Below are positions 1 to 6,164 of a stretch of DNA of 8,427 nucleotides, piece after piece. The notes below the pieces were generated by a model. That model had not been told where the DNA came from. It searched no databases and saw nothing but the letters and a program-made list of their open reading frames with translations. Position 1 is the first letter of the stretch; every line of letters starts with the position of its first letter. The stretch comes from Candidatus Brocadiaceae bacterium (GTDB lineage: Bacteria; Planctomycetota; MHYJ01; JACQXL01; CAKKQI01). Where the stretch lies: positions 1 to 8,427 of the forward strand of contig CAKKQI010000370.1 of assembly GCA_919901895.1 (NCBI GenBank), written 5' to 3'. The position numbers were made by a program, and so were the translations under genes.

Positions 1-129
1 ATTAAAATCAAACTGGCCGACGTTTCCGAACTCAACACTCTGATGGACCACGGGGAATATGAAGATTTTGTTGAAGAAATGGAAGAAGACACAGCGGACG
101 AAGATAGTTTTAATGAAAATGATTATTAA
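1..129 (+). CDS. C-terminal tail of an unidentified acidic protein (5' end outside the window)
   Basis: The first reading frame is open from the window edge to a TAA at 127-129 and gives 42 residues. They begin IKIKLADVSELNTLMDH and end in a strongly acidic tail rich in Glu and Asp (EEMEED, then ADEDSFNENDY). No domain can be recognised in so short a piece. An acidic, probably disordered tail is compatible with many cytoplasmic proteins. It is the only + strand gene in the window and converges with the phosphoesterase gene, whose stop lies only five bases further on, so the two genes would have to share or overlap any termination signal. The reading frame is called from its clean codons and acidic bias. 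The function is unknown. Confidence 0.6.
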   Translation: MKIKLADVSELNTLMDHGEYEDFVEEMEEDTADEDSFNENDY

Positions 130-134
130 CCCGG

Positions 135-578
135 TCAAAGATTAACTAATAGCCACTTTTTTCTTTTTCCCCGGATAATCTGGCCTGCTTTAACGGAACG
201 GGACGGCCAAAGAACCAAACAATACTCGCCTTTTATTTTCTTACCTTGCAATTGAAAAACAACCAGATTATCACGCCATCTTTTTATCCGGTAAACCCCT
301 TTATCCCAGATAACCACCCGCCCGCGCCCCCGGCTGATCTTTCCTTCGTAAGAAAGATATTTCAAACGATGATCGGGCAACCGGCAGGCAATCTGGCATT
401 TGCTTTTCCAAAAAGATTGTGGAAGACGCCAGGTTTTCAAAGCCGGCCGGCGGTTCCCGATAGTCCCGCCCATTTCAGGAGAAAGGGCTGGACAAGCCAG
501 CATCAGGTCAAAATGGAATGATTTTCCTCTGGTATGTTTCTGGATAACAAACTGAAGCATCGGCCCCGGCCTTAACAT
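135..578 (-). CDS. Stand-alone LigD-type 3'-phosphoesterase domain protein
   Basis: This 147-residue protein matches the LigD N-terminal 3'-phosphoesterase domain, which trims 3'-phosphates and ribonucleotides at DNA ends before ligation. Visible family motifs are FVIQKH (10-15), HFDLML (22-27), TWRLP (49-53), DHRLKYLSYEG (69-79), GRGRVVIWDKGVY (84-96) and LQGKKIKGEY near the end. Residues matching the metal and catalytic ligands are His15, His22, Asp24 and His70. The Arg of the classical HYDFRLE motif is Met26 here; HxDLML variants are, as far as I recall, usual in small stand-alone homologues. About 18 extra residues lie between HFDLML and TWRLP. No ligase or polymerase domain is attached or adjacent, so the partner is unknown. 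The start at 578 has AAAGGA 11 bases upstream. An internal ATG at 560, preceded by AAGG, would remove six residues and is a reasonable alternative. Confidence 0.8.
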   Translation of the reverse strand: MLRPGPMLQFVIQKHTRGKSFHFDLMLACPALSPEMGGTIGNRRPALKTWRLPQSFWKSKCQIACRLPDHRLKYLSYEGKISRGRGRVVIWDKGVYRIKRWRDNLVVFQLQGKKIKGEYCLVLWPSRSVKAGQIIRGKRKKWLLVNL

Positions 579-612
579 ATAAAATGAGTTCCTTTATATT
601 TTGATGTTAGTT

Positions 613-1116
613 TCACAACCGGTATTTTTTAATTTTCCGGTACAAAGTTCTTTCGCTGATGCCGAGGATTTAGGCGGCTTCGGTCCGGTTGCCCTGTATG
701 GCGGCGAGAGTATTTTTAATTAATTCCTTTTCCGCTTCTTCTAAAGGAATTCCGGCCGGCAATAATTTTGGGCCGCGGATCGGACCTCTGGCCTCTAAAA
801 TGTAGTCAGGAATATCCGATTTTTTTATCTCTTGCCCCTGAGCCGTAATCACCATGCTTTCCAAACTGTTTTTTAATTCCCGGACATTACCAGGGCAATA
901 ATAACGGCTCAAAACAGCCAGGGCTTCGGATGAAACCGTTTGGACGTTTTTATGATGAATCCGGTTAAATTCCTTAATAAAAACATCAATAAATAAAGGA
1001 ATATCTTCGGCCCGTTCAGGTAGCGGCGGCAGGTTTATCGTGACCACTTTTATCCGAAAATAAAGGTCTTCGCGAAAGCGGCCGGCGGATAGCGGAAAAC
1101 ACCGGAAAGTTTCGCA
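613..1116 (-). pseudogene. Remnant of a sigma-54-dependent (NtrC-type) transcriptional activator
   Basis: The reading frame immediately after the recJ stop carries the C-terminal part of an NtrC-type activator. It shows GRFREDLYF and PPLPERAEDIP from the end of the AAA+ domain, then CPGNVRELKN, a linker, and a Fis-type helix-turn-helix reading GNRTEAA-stop-ILGISERTLYRKIKKY. The in-frame TAA (670-672) sits where this family normally has Lys or Arg, so one base change from AAA explains it. The frame then continues to a TGA at 613-615. Two near-invariant positions are also altered: Arg to Pro in PPLRER, and Trp to Cys in WPGNVREL. The Walker A and B motifs, the GAFTGA loop and any receiver domain are absent. 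Clear homology begins near 1092, about 25 bases after recJ ends. The GTG at 1047 lies inside the AAA+ domain and is not a credible start. Without ATPase motifs or an intact DNA-binding helix it cannot act as an activator. Confidence 0.88.
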
Positions 1117-2910
1117 TTAAGTTTTATCAACCTTGAAATCTTTCAAAATCAATTCAATGCTTTCTTCGCCCTGCCAGCGGTTTAATTTTAACGTATAAAC
1201 AATATTGACGTTACGGTGCTCGGAATCAACCAATTCATCAATCCGGCTGCCCATTTTAAAACCAACCGCCCGAAAAGTCCGGTTATTCTGCCGGACGAAA
1301 AAAGCCATTTCATTATTTTTACTTCCCATCAATTTAGGTACGCCGACAATTTCCGCTCCGCCGGATGAAAAAATCGGCTCACGGTTGGCTTCTCCGAAAG
1401 GGGCTAGATGGAAAATTTCGGTCAGCAACGAACGGTCTATTACCGCGAAAGGTATTTCCGCATCTATTTTCAGGATCGGGATCAAAGACTCCTTAGGCAA
1501 TTGTTGCTGAGCCCGGTCATTAAGTATTTCCCGCAAACGGGGAATTTGCTCTCTGGCTATTTCCAGGCCGGCGGCATAGGCATGCCCGCCAAAGGAAGTA
1601 AGAATTTCCCGGCAATCATTCAGCGCATTATAAAGATGAAATGACGGGATCGAACGCCCGGACCCTCTGCATTTTTCCCCCATTAACGAAATTAAAATAG
1701 TCGGCCGGTAAAACTCTTCGGCAATTTTAGCCGCCACCACACCCAGCACCCCCGGATGCCAGTTTTCACCGGCCAGCACAATAACCGGTTCTTGATCAAG
1801 GTCATATTCAGCCTGGATATCTGAAATTACCTCACCAATGATATCCTTTTGTATTTTTTGACGCTTCCGGTTTGCCACTTCCAACTGCTCAACAATTTCT
1901 TTAATTCTTTCTTCCGAACGGGACAAAAAAAGTTCTACGCCGGCTTCAGCCGAACCAAGCCGTCCACCGGCATTAAGCCGCGGGGCAATCCTGAACGAGA
2001 TATCAGATGTACTCAACGGAGCGGCTCCCAGATTACACTGAGCCATCAGGGCTTTCAAACCAGGAATCCCGGTTTGCCGTAATGCTTCCAGCCCATAAGA
2101 AACCAGAATCCGGTTTTCGCCGATCAGCGGCACAACATCGGCAATGGTTCCCAAGGTAACCAGCGATATGGCATCCATCAAAAAATCATGGAATTCGCGC
2201 GATGATTTTTTCGCATCAGAAAAATTTTGCGTAAGAGCCCAGGCCAGTTTAAAAGCCACCGCCACACCGGAGAGAGGAATCACCGGTTCGCTTCGCGGAC
2301 CTGACGGTTCGCCCGCATTAGCCATCATCGGATTAATCAGCGCAACAACTTCCGGTAGTAACGCGCCGCAACGATGATGGTCGGTAATGATTATATCCAC
2401 CCCTTTAGTTTGAGCGTAAGCCGCTTCATTGATACTGGAACTGCCGCAATCAACGGTAATAACTAGATTTACTTTGTCGTTAACGAACCGGTCAATCGCC
2501 TTACGGTTAAGACTGTACCCGTCTTCAAGCCGGTGCGGGATATAAAAAGCAACCGGGTGACCCATCAATTCAAACAAACGCACTAATAATACCGTCCCGG
2601 AAATTCCATCAACATCATAGTCACCGTAAATAACTATTTTTTCGTTTTTTTGAAAGGCCTGTTCAATCCGCCGGCAGGCTTTGGCCATCCCGGCCATTTT
2701 TAACGGGTCTGATAAACCGGCTAACTGCGGCTGGATAAATTGTCTGGCTTCCGAAACTGTTTTGATACCGCGATTAATCAGCAATTGAGCGGTGACCGGA
2801 GAAATATTCAATCCGACTGATAAAATTTTCTGTAATTTGTAATCAGCTGGAAAATACTGCCATTTCAGGTTCGTCCCGCCTAGGCGGGACGGCCCCTTCA
2901 GGTTTATCAT
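1117..2910 (-). CDS. recJ: Single-stranded-DNA-specific 5'-3' exonuclease RecJ
   Basis: RecJ degrades single-stranded DNA from the 5' end in recombinational repair, mismatch repair and processing of stalled forks. The 597-residue length is normal. The DHH phosphoesterase core has GDYDVDG (96-102), VDCGSSS (153-159), TDHH (176-179) and GTIADVVPL (254-262). RLNAGGRLG (311-319) lies between the lobes. The DHHA1 part has WHPGVLGVVAAKI (384-396), GSGRS (416-420) and GGHAYAAG (441-448), followed by an OB-like C-terminal domain starting near PFGEANREP. The ATG at 2910 overlaps the cinA stop as ATGA and has no clear ribosome binding site, so translation is probably coupled. Two insertions lie in the reading frame: one after residue 5, with an NLK...NLK duplication, and one of seven residues near 200-206 between motifs III and IV. 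Both spare the catalytic motifs, and the enzyme looks functional. Confidence 0.97.
   Translation of the reverse strand: MINLKGPSRLGGTNLKWQYFPADYKLQKILSVGLNISPVTAQLLINRGIKTVSEARQFIQPQLAGLSDPLKMAGMAKACRRIEQAFQKNEKIVIYGDYDVDGISGTVLLVRLFELMGHPVAFYIPHRLEDGYSLNRKAIDRFVNDKVNLVITVDCGSSSINEAAYAQTKGVDIIITDHHRCGALLPEVVALINPMMANAGEPSGPRSEPVIPLSGVAVAFKLAWALTQNFSDAKKSSREFHDFLMDAISLVTLGTIADVVPLIGENRILVSYGLEALRQTGIPGLKALMAQCNLGAAPLSTSDISFRIAPRLNAGGRLGSAEAGVELFLSRSEERIKEIVEQLEVANRKRQKIQKDIIGEVISDIQAEYDLDQEPVIVLAGENWHPGVLGVVAAKIAEEFYRPTILISLMGEKCRGSGRSIPSFHLYNALNDCREILTSFGGHAYAAGLEIAREQIPRLREILNDRAQQQLPKESLIPILKIDAEIPFAVIDRSLLTEIFHLAPFGEANREPIFSSGGAEIVGVPKLMGSKNNEMAFFVRQNNRTFRAVGFKMGSRIDELVDSEHRNVNIVYTLKLNRWQGEESIELILKDFKVDKT
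2284..2312. repeat. 21-bp in-frame insertion in recJ bounded by 8-bp direct repeats
   Basis: CGGTTCGC occurs at 2284-2291 and again at 2305-2312, exactly 21 bp apart. The intervening DNA allows a hairpin, GGTTCGC-TTC-GCGGACC (2285-2301), with one T-G wobble. In the protein it gives the local repeat GEP...SEP. From the conserved NP after motif III to the LSGV/LAGV motif there are 18 residues, compared with about 11 in E. coli RecJ as I recall it; the excess of seven equals the 21 bp. This fits a small insertion with an 8-bp target duplication, or a tandem slippage event. Confidence 0.55.
2864..2904. repeat. Palindromic element inserted in frame near the recJ start, with 8-bp direct repeats
   Basis: A perfect 20-bp palindrome, CGTCCCGCCTAGGCGGGACG (2872-2891), followed by GCCCC, is bordered by identical TTCAGGTT copies at 2864-2871 and 2897-2904. 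The repeat period is 33 bp, or 11 codons. Removing one period makes the RecJ N-terminus read MINLKWQYFP, whereas now it reads MINLK-GPSRLGGT-NLKWQ. The arrangement looks like a mobile palindrome that duplicated 8 bp of target and kept the frame. Confidence 0.8.
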
Positions 2911-4181
2911 ATAGATAGTCTGAGTAAATTCAAAGCGGCATTAGCCGTTCTTTCTTTGATTACTTCGCGCGGTCCTTGAAAATTATAACTTTTAACGGTA
3001 ATTTTACCATTAAAATATAAAGCAATATAGACCAGGCCGACCGGTTTTAGAACTGTCCCACCGGACGGACCGGCCAAACCGGTAACCCCTAAACCGATAT
3101 CTGTTTTAGCTAACCTGGCTGCATTACGTGCCATCAAACCGGCGATTTCCCGGCTAACGGCTCCGTATTTTTTAATAAAATGAGACGGAATCCGCAGTCT
3201 TTTTATTTTGGAGTCGTTTGAGTAACAGATAATACTTTCTTTCAAAGAACGGGAAATATCTGGTACGTTTGTTAATTTATGAGTAATCAAACCGCCCGTG
3301 CAGGATTCAGCCAGAGCCACTGATAGATTTTTCTTTAGTAACAGAATGCCGGCGGCATCTTCTAAACGGTGCTCATCTTTACCAAATATTAAAACACCTA
3401 ATTTTTTGACGAGCAGATTTTCAGCTTTTTCCAAAAGATTCGCGGCCCGGCTTCCTGACGTATTCCGGACTGACAACCGGACCGTAATTACCCCGCCGGA
3501 GTCTACGGTAAAACCGGTATTTAATTCCTTATTAAACGGTTGTAAGATAGCGGCCACCTGTTCAGCCAGGTTTGATTCCGGAATTCCAAAAACTCTAATT
3601 TTTTTTATCGTGTTTCTTTGCGGCCGGAATCCGACGGTTAAACGCGGGAGGACCTGTTCAACAAACATTATTTTTAACTCACACGGAACGCCGGGTAAAG
3701 CGATAATATTTTTATCTTTTCTTGCCTGTCCCGTCCGCCTTAGGCGGAGCGGAGATGGTATTTTTAACCAGAAACCGGGGGCGGTGCCTGAACGATTAGG
3801 CAACGCTTCAGCCTGACCGGGCAGGTAAACTTGACTGAGATTAGACTGGTCAATCGGCCGGTTTAATCTTTGAAAAAAAAATGCCAGGGAAGAAGCCGAG
3901 TGGGCATTAAAAACTAATTCCTGTCGGGTCGCCCGGCTGACCGCCTCGCGCGTCAGATCATCTGAAGTGGAACCAAGCCCGCCGGTGATAATAACCGTGT
4001 CATTTTCCGCTAAGGCCATTTTTAAAATACGAACCGTTTCCGGAAGTTGGTCGGGAACGGTAATCTGAAGTGAAGGCATTAAACCATACTTTAAAAGATG
4101 ACGGCTGATAAACGTCAGGTTAGTATTACAAATATCGTCAAAAAACAACTCCGAACCGGTATTAATAATAACAATTTTCAT
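2907..4181 (-). CDS. cinA: CinA-family nicotinamide-nucleotide amidohydrolase / competence-damage protein
   Basis: This 424-residue protein has the full two-domain CinA architecture. The N-terminal MoCF/COG1058 domain, linked to ADP-ribose pyrophosphatase activity in characterised homologues, shows INTGSELFF (6-14), NTNLTFIS and GGLGSTSDDLT (67-77), then SGTAPGFWL and ALPGVPCELK (161-170). The C-terminal domain, which deamidates NMN for pyridine nucleotide salvage, shows AESCTGG (291-297), YSNDSK (320-325), GAVSREIA (340-347), TGLAGPSGGT (367-376) and KPVG (379-382). The start ATG at 4181 overlaps the argG stop (ATGA) and lacks a good ribosome binding site; its own stop overlaps the recJ start in the same way. 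About 14-15 extra residues (around 141-155) separate GFWL from IIALPGVP and contain a palindrome. The cinA-recJ pairing may link nucleotide salvage after ligation to DNA repair, but that is inference. Confidence 0.95.
   Translation of the reverse strand: MKIVIINTGSELFFDDICNTNLTFISRHLLKYGLMPSLQITVPDQLPETVRILKMALAENDTVIITGGLGSTSDDLTREAVSRATRQELVFNAHSASSLAFFFQRLNRPIDQSNLSQVYLPGQAEALPNRSGTAPGFWLKIPSPLRLRRTGQARKDKNIIALPGVPCELKIMFVEQVLPRLTVGFRPQRNTIKKIRVFGIPESNLAEQVAAILQPFNKELNTGFTVDSGGVITVRLSVRNTSGSRAANLLEKAENLLVKKLGVLIFGKDEHRLEDAAGILLLKKNLSVALAESCTGGLITHKLTNVPDISRSLKESIICYSNDSKIKRLRIPSHFIKKYGAVSREIAGLMARNAARLAKTDIGLGVTGLAGPSGGTVLKPVGLVYIALYFNGKITVKSYNFQGPREVIKERTANAALNLLRLSI
3731..3752. repeat. 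Imperfect GC-rich palindrome inside cinA
   Basis: TCCGCCT (3734-3740), a central T and AGGCGGA (3742-3748) form a hairpin that extends outward to CCG/CGG if one G at 3749 is bulged. It lies in the stretch encoding the extra residues between GFWL and IIALPGVP. TATTTTTA occurs on both sides, at 3707-3714 and 3759-3766, 52 bp apart. As it is A/T-only and 52 is not a multiple of three, it may be chance. The stem core CCGCCT/AGGCGG matches that of the recJ palindrome. Confidence 0.65.
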
Positions 4182-5359
4182 TTTGGATTAGCCAAAGGAC
4201 TGGTTCCGCCCTCGTCCCGCCAATGGCGGGATAAAATGGGGTCGGACTGTCCGGCGGAAGCGGATACCAACGAAAGCAAGCTAAAAGGAGAAGTTCGTTT
4301 AAAAATATGGATATTCCCTTTAAATAATTTCAGGCCGACTGACCCGGTAATTTTTTCCTGAGTATGTTCAAAAAATTTATCCAAAGATTCGCGGATCGGG
4401 CTAAACCATTCGCCGTTATAAACTAATTCGGCGTATTTTCCCGAAAGGGTATTTTTAAAATGGGATAAATCTTTCGGCATAACGATTTCTTCCAGCGCCG
4501 TATGGGCCGCGTACAGAATCGTCGCTGCCGGCGCCTCATAAATTTCATATGATTTCTGGTTAGAAATTTTGTTCTCCACCAGTTCAACCCGTCCGATCGC
4601 GTGACGCCCGCCGATTTTATTAAGAGTTTCGATCAATTCCAGTTCGCTCATCCTTGCTCCATCCAGAGATACCGGGACGCCCTGTTTAAAACTAATCTCA
4701 ATTTCGGCCGGTTTATCCGGCGTTTCCAGCAAGGGCGTCGTCATCAGATAAGTTCCCTTGAGAGATCCAGGCCAACCGGTATCCGATAATTCGCGACCCA
4801 GTTGAATGTTTACCCCCCATAGATTATATTCAACATTATAAAGTGTTTGTTGAATATTGCTGATAGGAATATGATGTTGCCGGGCATACTTAATATCATC
4901 CCGAACATTCTGAAGGTTTAATTCGGCCAGCGGCGTCAGAATAGACAGTTCCGGTGTCAGGGAATGAATACAATTATTCAAACGAATATGGTCATTACCA
5001 ACACCCCGGGAACCATGAGCCACGTAATCGCACCCTTCCTCCTGGGCAACGCTAATCAATTCTGAAGCAATTAACGGACGATTCAACGCCGCGCAGAGAA
5101 GATAACCTGATTCATAACGGGCATTGGCCTTCAGCGCAGGCCAGATATAATTTTTTATAAAAGAATCCCTTAAATCACTGATCCGGACAGATTCCGCTCC
5201 TAATTTCAAGGCGACTTCCCCTAAGGGAGGCAGGTATTCATATTGCCCGATATTAACCAGTAAAGTAATTACCTTCACTCCTTTTACGGACCGAAGCCAG
5301 TGAAGACAAATGGCGGTATCCAACCCGCCCGAATAAGATAATAATACTTTATCAGACAC
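4178..5359 (-). CDS. argG: Argininosuccinate synthase-like protein (divergent ArgG)
   Basis: ArgG joins citrulline and aspartate using ATP in arginine synthesis. The 393 residues align along the family: the ATP loop SYSGGLDTA (8-16), ALKLGAE, ANARYESGYLL and NRPLIA, VAHGSRGVGNDHIR (113-126), VENK (261-264), YEIYEAPAATIL (271-282), KYAELVYNGEWFSP (308-321) and KLFKGNIHIF. It departs from the usual GxTxKGND signature, which reads GSRGVGND here (Thr to Arg, Lys to Val). The SxDEN segment is altered (YNVEYN), and a second Ser in WGRS is Asn (WGVN). The C-terminal tail after SPFSLL is unlike the family and is encoded by a palindromic stretch. The GTG start is supported by AAGGAG seven bases upstream. 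No argH or other arginine gene is present. It may be a paralogue with altered substrate; family membership is sure, activity is not. Confidence 0.85.
   Translation of the reverse strand: MSDKVLLSYSGGLDTAICLHWLRSVKGVKVITLLVNIGQYEYLPPLGEVALKLGAESVRISDLRDSFIKNYIWPALKANARYESGYLLCAALNRPLIASELISVAQEEGCDYVAHGSRGVGNDHIRLNNCIHSLTPELSILTPLAELNLQNVRDDIKYARQHHIPISNIQQTLYNVEYNLWGVNIQLGRELSDTGWPGSLKGTYLMTTPLLETPDKPAEIEISFKQGVPVSLDGARMSELELIETLNKIGGRHAIGRVELVENKISNQKSYEIYEAPAATILYAAHTALEEIVMPKDLSHFKNTLSGKYAELVYNGEWFSPIRESLDKFFEHTQEKITGSVGLKLFKGNIHIFKRTSPFSLLSLVSASAGQSDPILSRHWRDEGGTSPLANPK
4204..4259. repeat. Nested palindromes forming the argG 3' end
   Basis: An inner palindrome, TCCCGCCA (4215-4222), A, TGGCGGGA (4224-4231), is enclosed by a second inverted pair, TTCCGCC (4204-4210) and GGCGGAA (4253-4259). 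The segment is translated as the last part of the ArgG-like protein (roughly SASAGQSDPILSRHW and onward), which does not resemble the usual ArgG C-terminus. Its CCCGCC/GGCGGG core is shared with the recJ palindrome. A shorter direct repeat, GGACTG, occurs at 4197-4202 and 4244-4249 and may be chance. Confidence 0.7.
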
Positions 5360-5366
5360 AAAGACA

Positions 5367-5372
5367 CTCCTT
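5367..5372 (-). promoter_or_regulatory. Ribosome binding site deciding the GTG start of argG
   Basis: On the minus strand AAGGAG lies seven bases before the GTG at 5357-5359 in the short tatC-argG gap. There is no nearby in-frame ATG, and the protein aligns with the family from this Met (MSDKVLLSYSGG), so the GTG start is well supported. Confidence 0.75.
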
Positions 5373-5388
5373 AATTGCAGACTTTTAA

Positions 5389-6111
5389 TTAACGCTGTTT
5401 ACGGAATATCAAAAACGAAAGTGTTACCCCGACGGCATATAATGACAACAGAAGTCCGGCCACCATAGTTTGATTCAAAGGATTACCGTCCGGGGTAATC
5501 ATTGCTCCGAGAACAAAACTACCGATAATAATAATTTTATAATGGGTCAGATATGATTTCGGCGAAACTAATCCTAGTTGGGTTAGAAAAAGCATCACCA
5601 GAGGAATTTCGAACACCAGCCCCAGCATCAACGTTAACATTATAAATAACGAAAAATAGTCATTCAAACGGATGGCCGGTTCGAATAAATTGGGATCGAT
5701 GAACTTATATAATATCTTTAAACACATCGGGATAAAAATAAAATAACCGAAAAGTACTCCCGCGGAAAAAAGAAATAAAGAAAACAGGGCATAAAGTAAA
5801 ACGTATTTTCTCTCGCGCGGGTAAAGTCCGGCTTTAATAAATTCCCAGACCTGGTATAAAATATACGGAGCCGCAATGATTAATCCGGCAACGAGAGACG
5901 CTTTAAAAGGGACGATAAATCCTTCGGGGTAGGCAAGAATTTTTAATTTACTGCTCATTGTATCAAAGTGAGGTTTGCAAATAATACGCATAAATTGCTC
6001 GTGGAAAACAAAAGCGGTAATAACGCATCCAGCTATGATGATAAGGGAACGAATAACTCTCCGGCGGAGTTCTTCAAGATGTTCACCGAGCGAAAGACGT
6101 TTTTCTTCCAT
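5389..6111 (-). CDS. tatC: Sec-independent twin-arginine translocase subunit TatC
   Basis: TatC is the inner-membrane receptor for twin-arginine signal peptides and, with TatA/TatB, exports folded proteins. The 240 residues show the cytoplasmic N-terminal signature LGEHLEELRRR (8-18), hydrophobic stretches consistent with six membrane helices, YQVWEFIKAGLYPRER in the first cytoplasmic loop, FEIP with its conserved Glu, and ITPDGNPLNQ in place of the classical ITPPD..Q. Length and spacing are normal. The ATG at 6111 has AGGGA five bases upstream. It follows the membrane-anchored BRCT-like gene by 53 bp and precedes argG by 29 bp on the same strand, so co-transcription is likely. No tatA or tatB is in the window; they may be encoded elsewhere. 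Confidence 0.96.
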   Translation of the reverse strand: MEEKRLSLGEHLEELRRRVIRSLIIIAGCVITAFVFHEQFMRIICKPHFDTMSSKLKILAYPEGFIVPFKASLVAGLIIAAPYILYQVWEFIKAGLYPRERKYVLLYALFSLFLFSAGVLFGYFIFIPMCLKILYKFIDPNLFEPAIRLNDYFSLFIMLTLMLGLVFEIPLVMLFLTQLGLVSPKSYLTHYKIIIIGSFVLGAMITPDGNPLNQTMVAGLLLSLYAVGVTLSFLIFRKQR

Positions 6112-6164
6112 GCGTATCCCTGTCTGCCGACTCTATCACCGCCCCGGGACAGATAAGAATGGTA

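Noticed and set aside
440..475. GC-rich stretch (GCCGGCCGGCGG and TCCCGCCC) in the phosphoesterase gene as a further palindromic element
   Set aside because: It encodes part of the roughly 18 extra residues, but I found neither a long inverted repeat nor 8-bp flanking copies, so insertion cannot be supported.
246..521. Open frame of 91 codons on the + strand opposite the phosphoesterase gene
   Set aside because: It has low-complexity Pro-rich sequence with no motif, opposite a gene with clear family motifs.
579..640. Promoter for the phosphoesterase gene (TTGTGA and TATAAA on the minus strand)
   Set aside because: The spacing is about 14 bases and the -10-like box lies too close to the start codon to be convincing.
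670..1047. A free-standing 125-residue protein starting at the GTG at 1047
   Set aside because: The GTG lies inside the AAA+ domain and homology continues both upstream of it and beyond the TAA, so the frame is part of a pseudogene.
3298..3816. Open frame of 172 codons on the + strand opposite cinA
   Set aside because: It is antisense to a well-conserved cinA, shows no recognisable domain and has no convincing start context; it is a shadow of the real gene.
5213..5229. Short inverted repeat CCCT-A-AGGG in the argG N-terminal region
   Set aside because: Four-base arms only, and the protein has no length excess at this point relative to the family.
6112..6164. Possible hairpin or terminator between the BRCT-like gene and tatC (CTGTC/GACAG arms, CCCGGG)
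   Set aside because: The arms are five bases around a long loop and no T-run follows in the coding direction; it does not look like a terminator.
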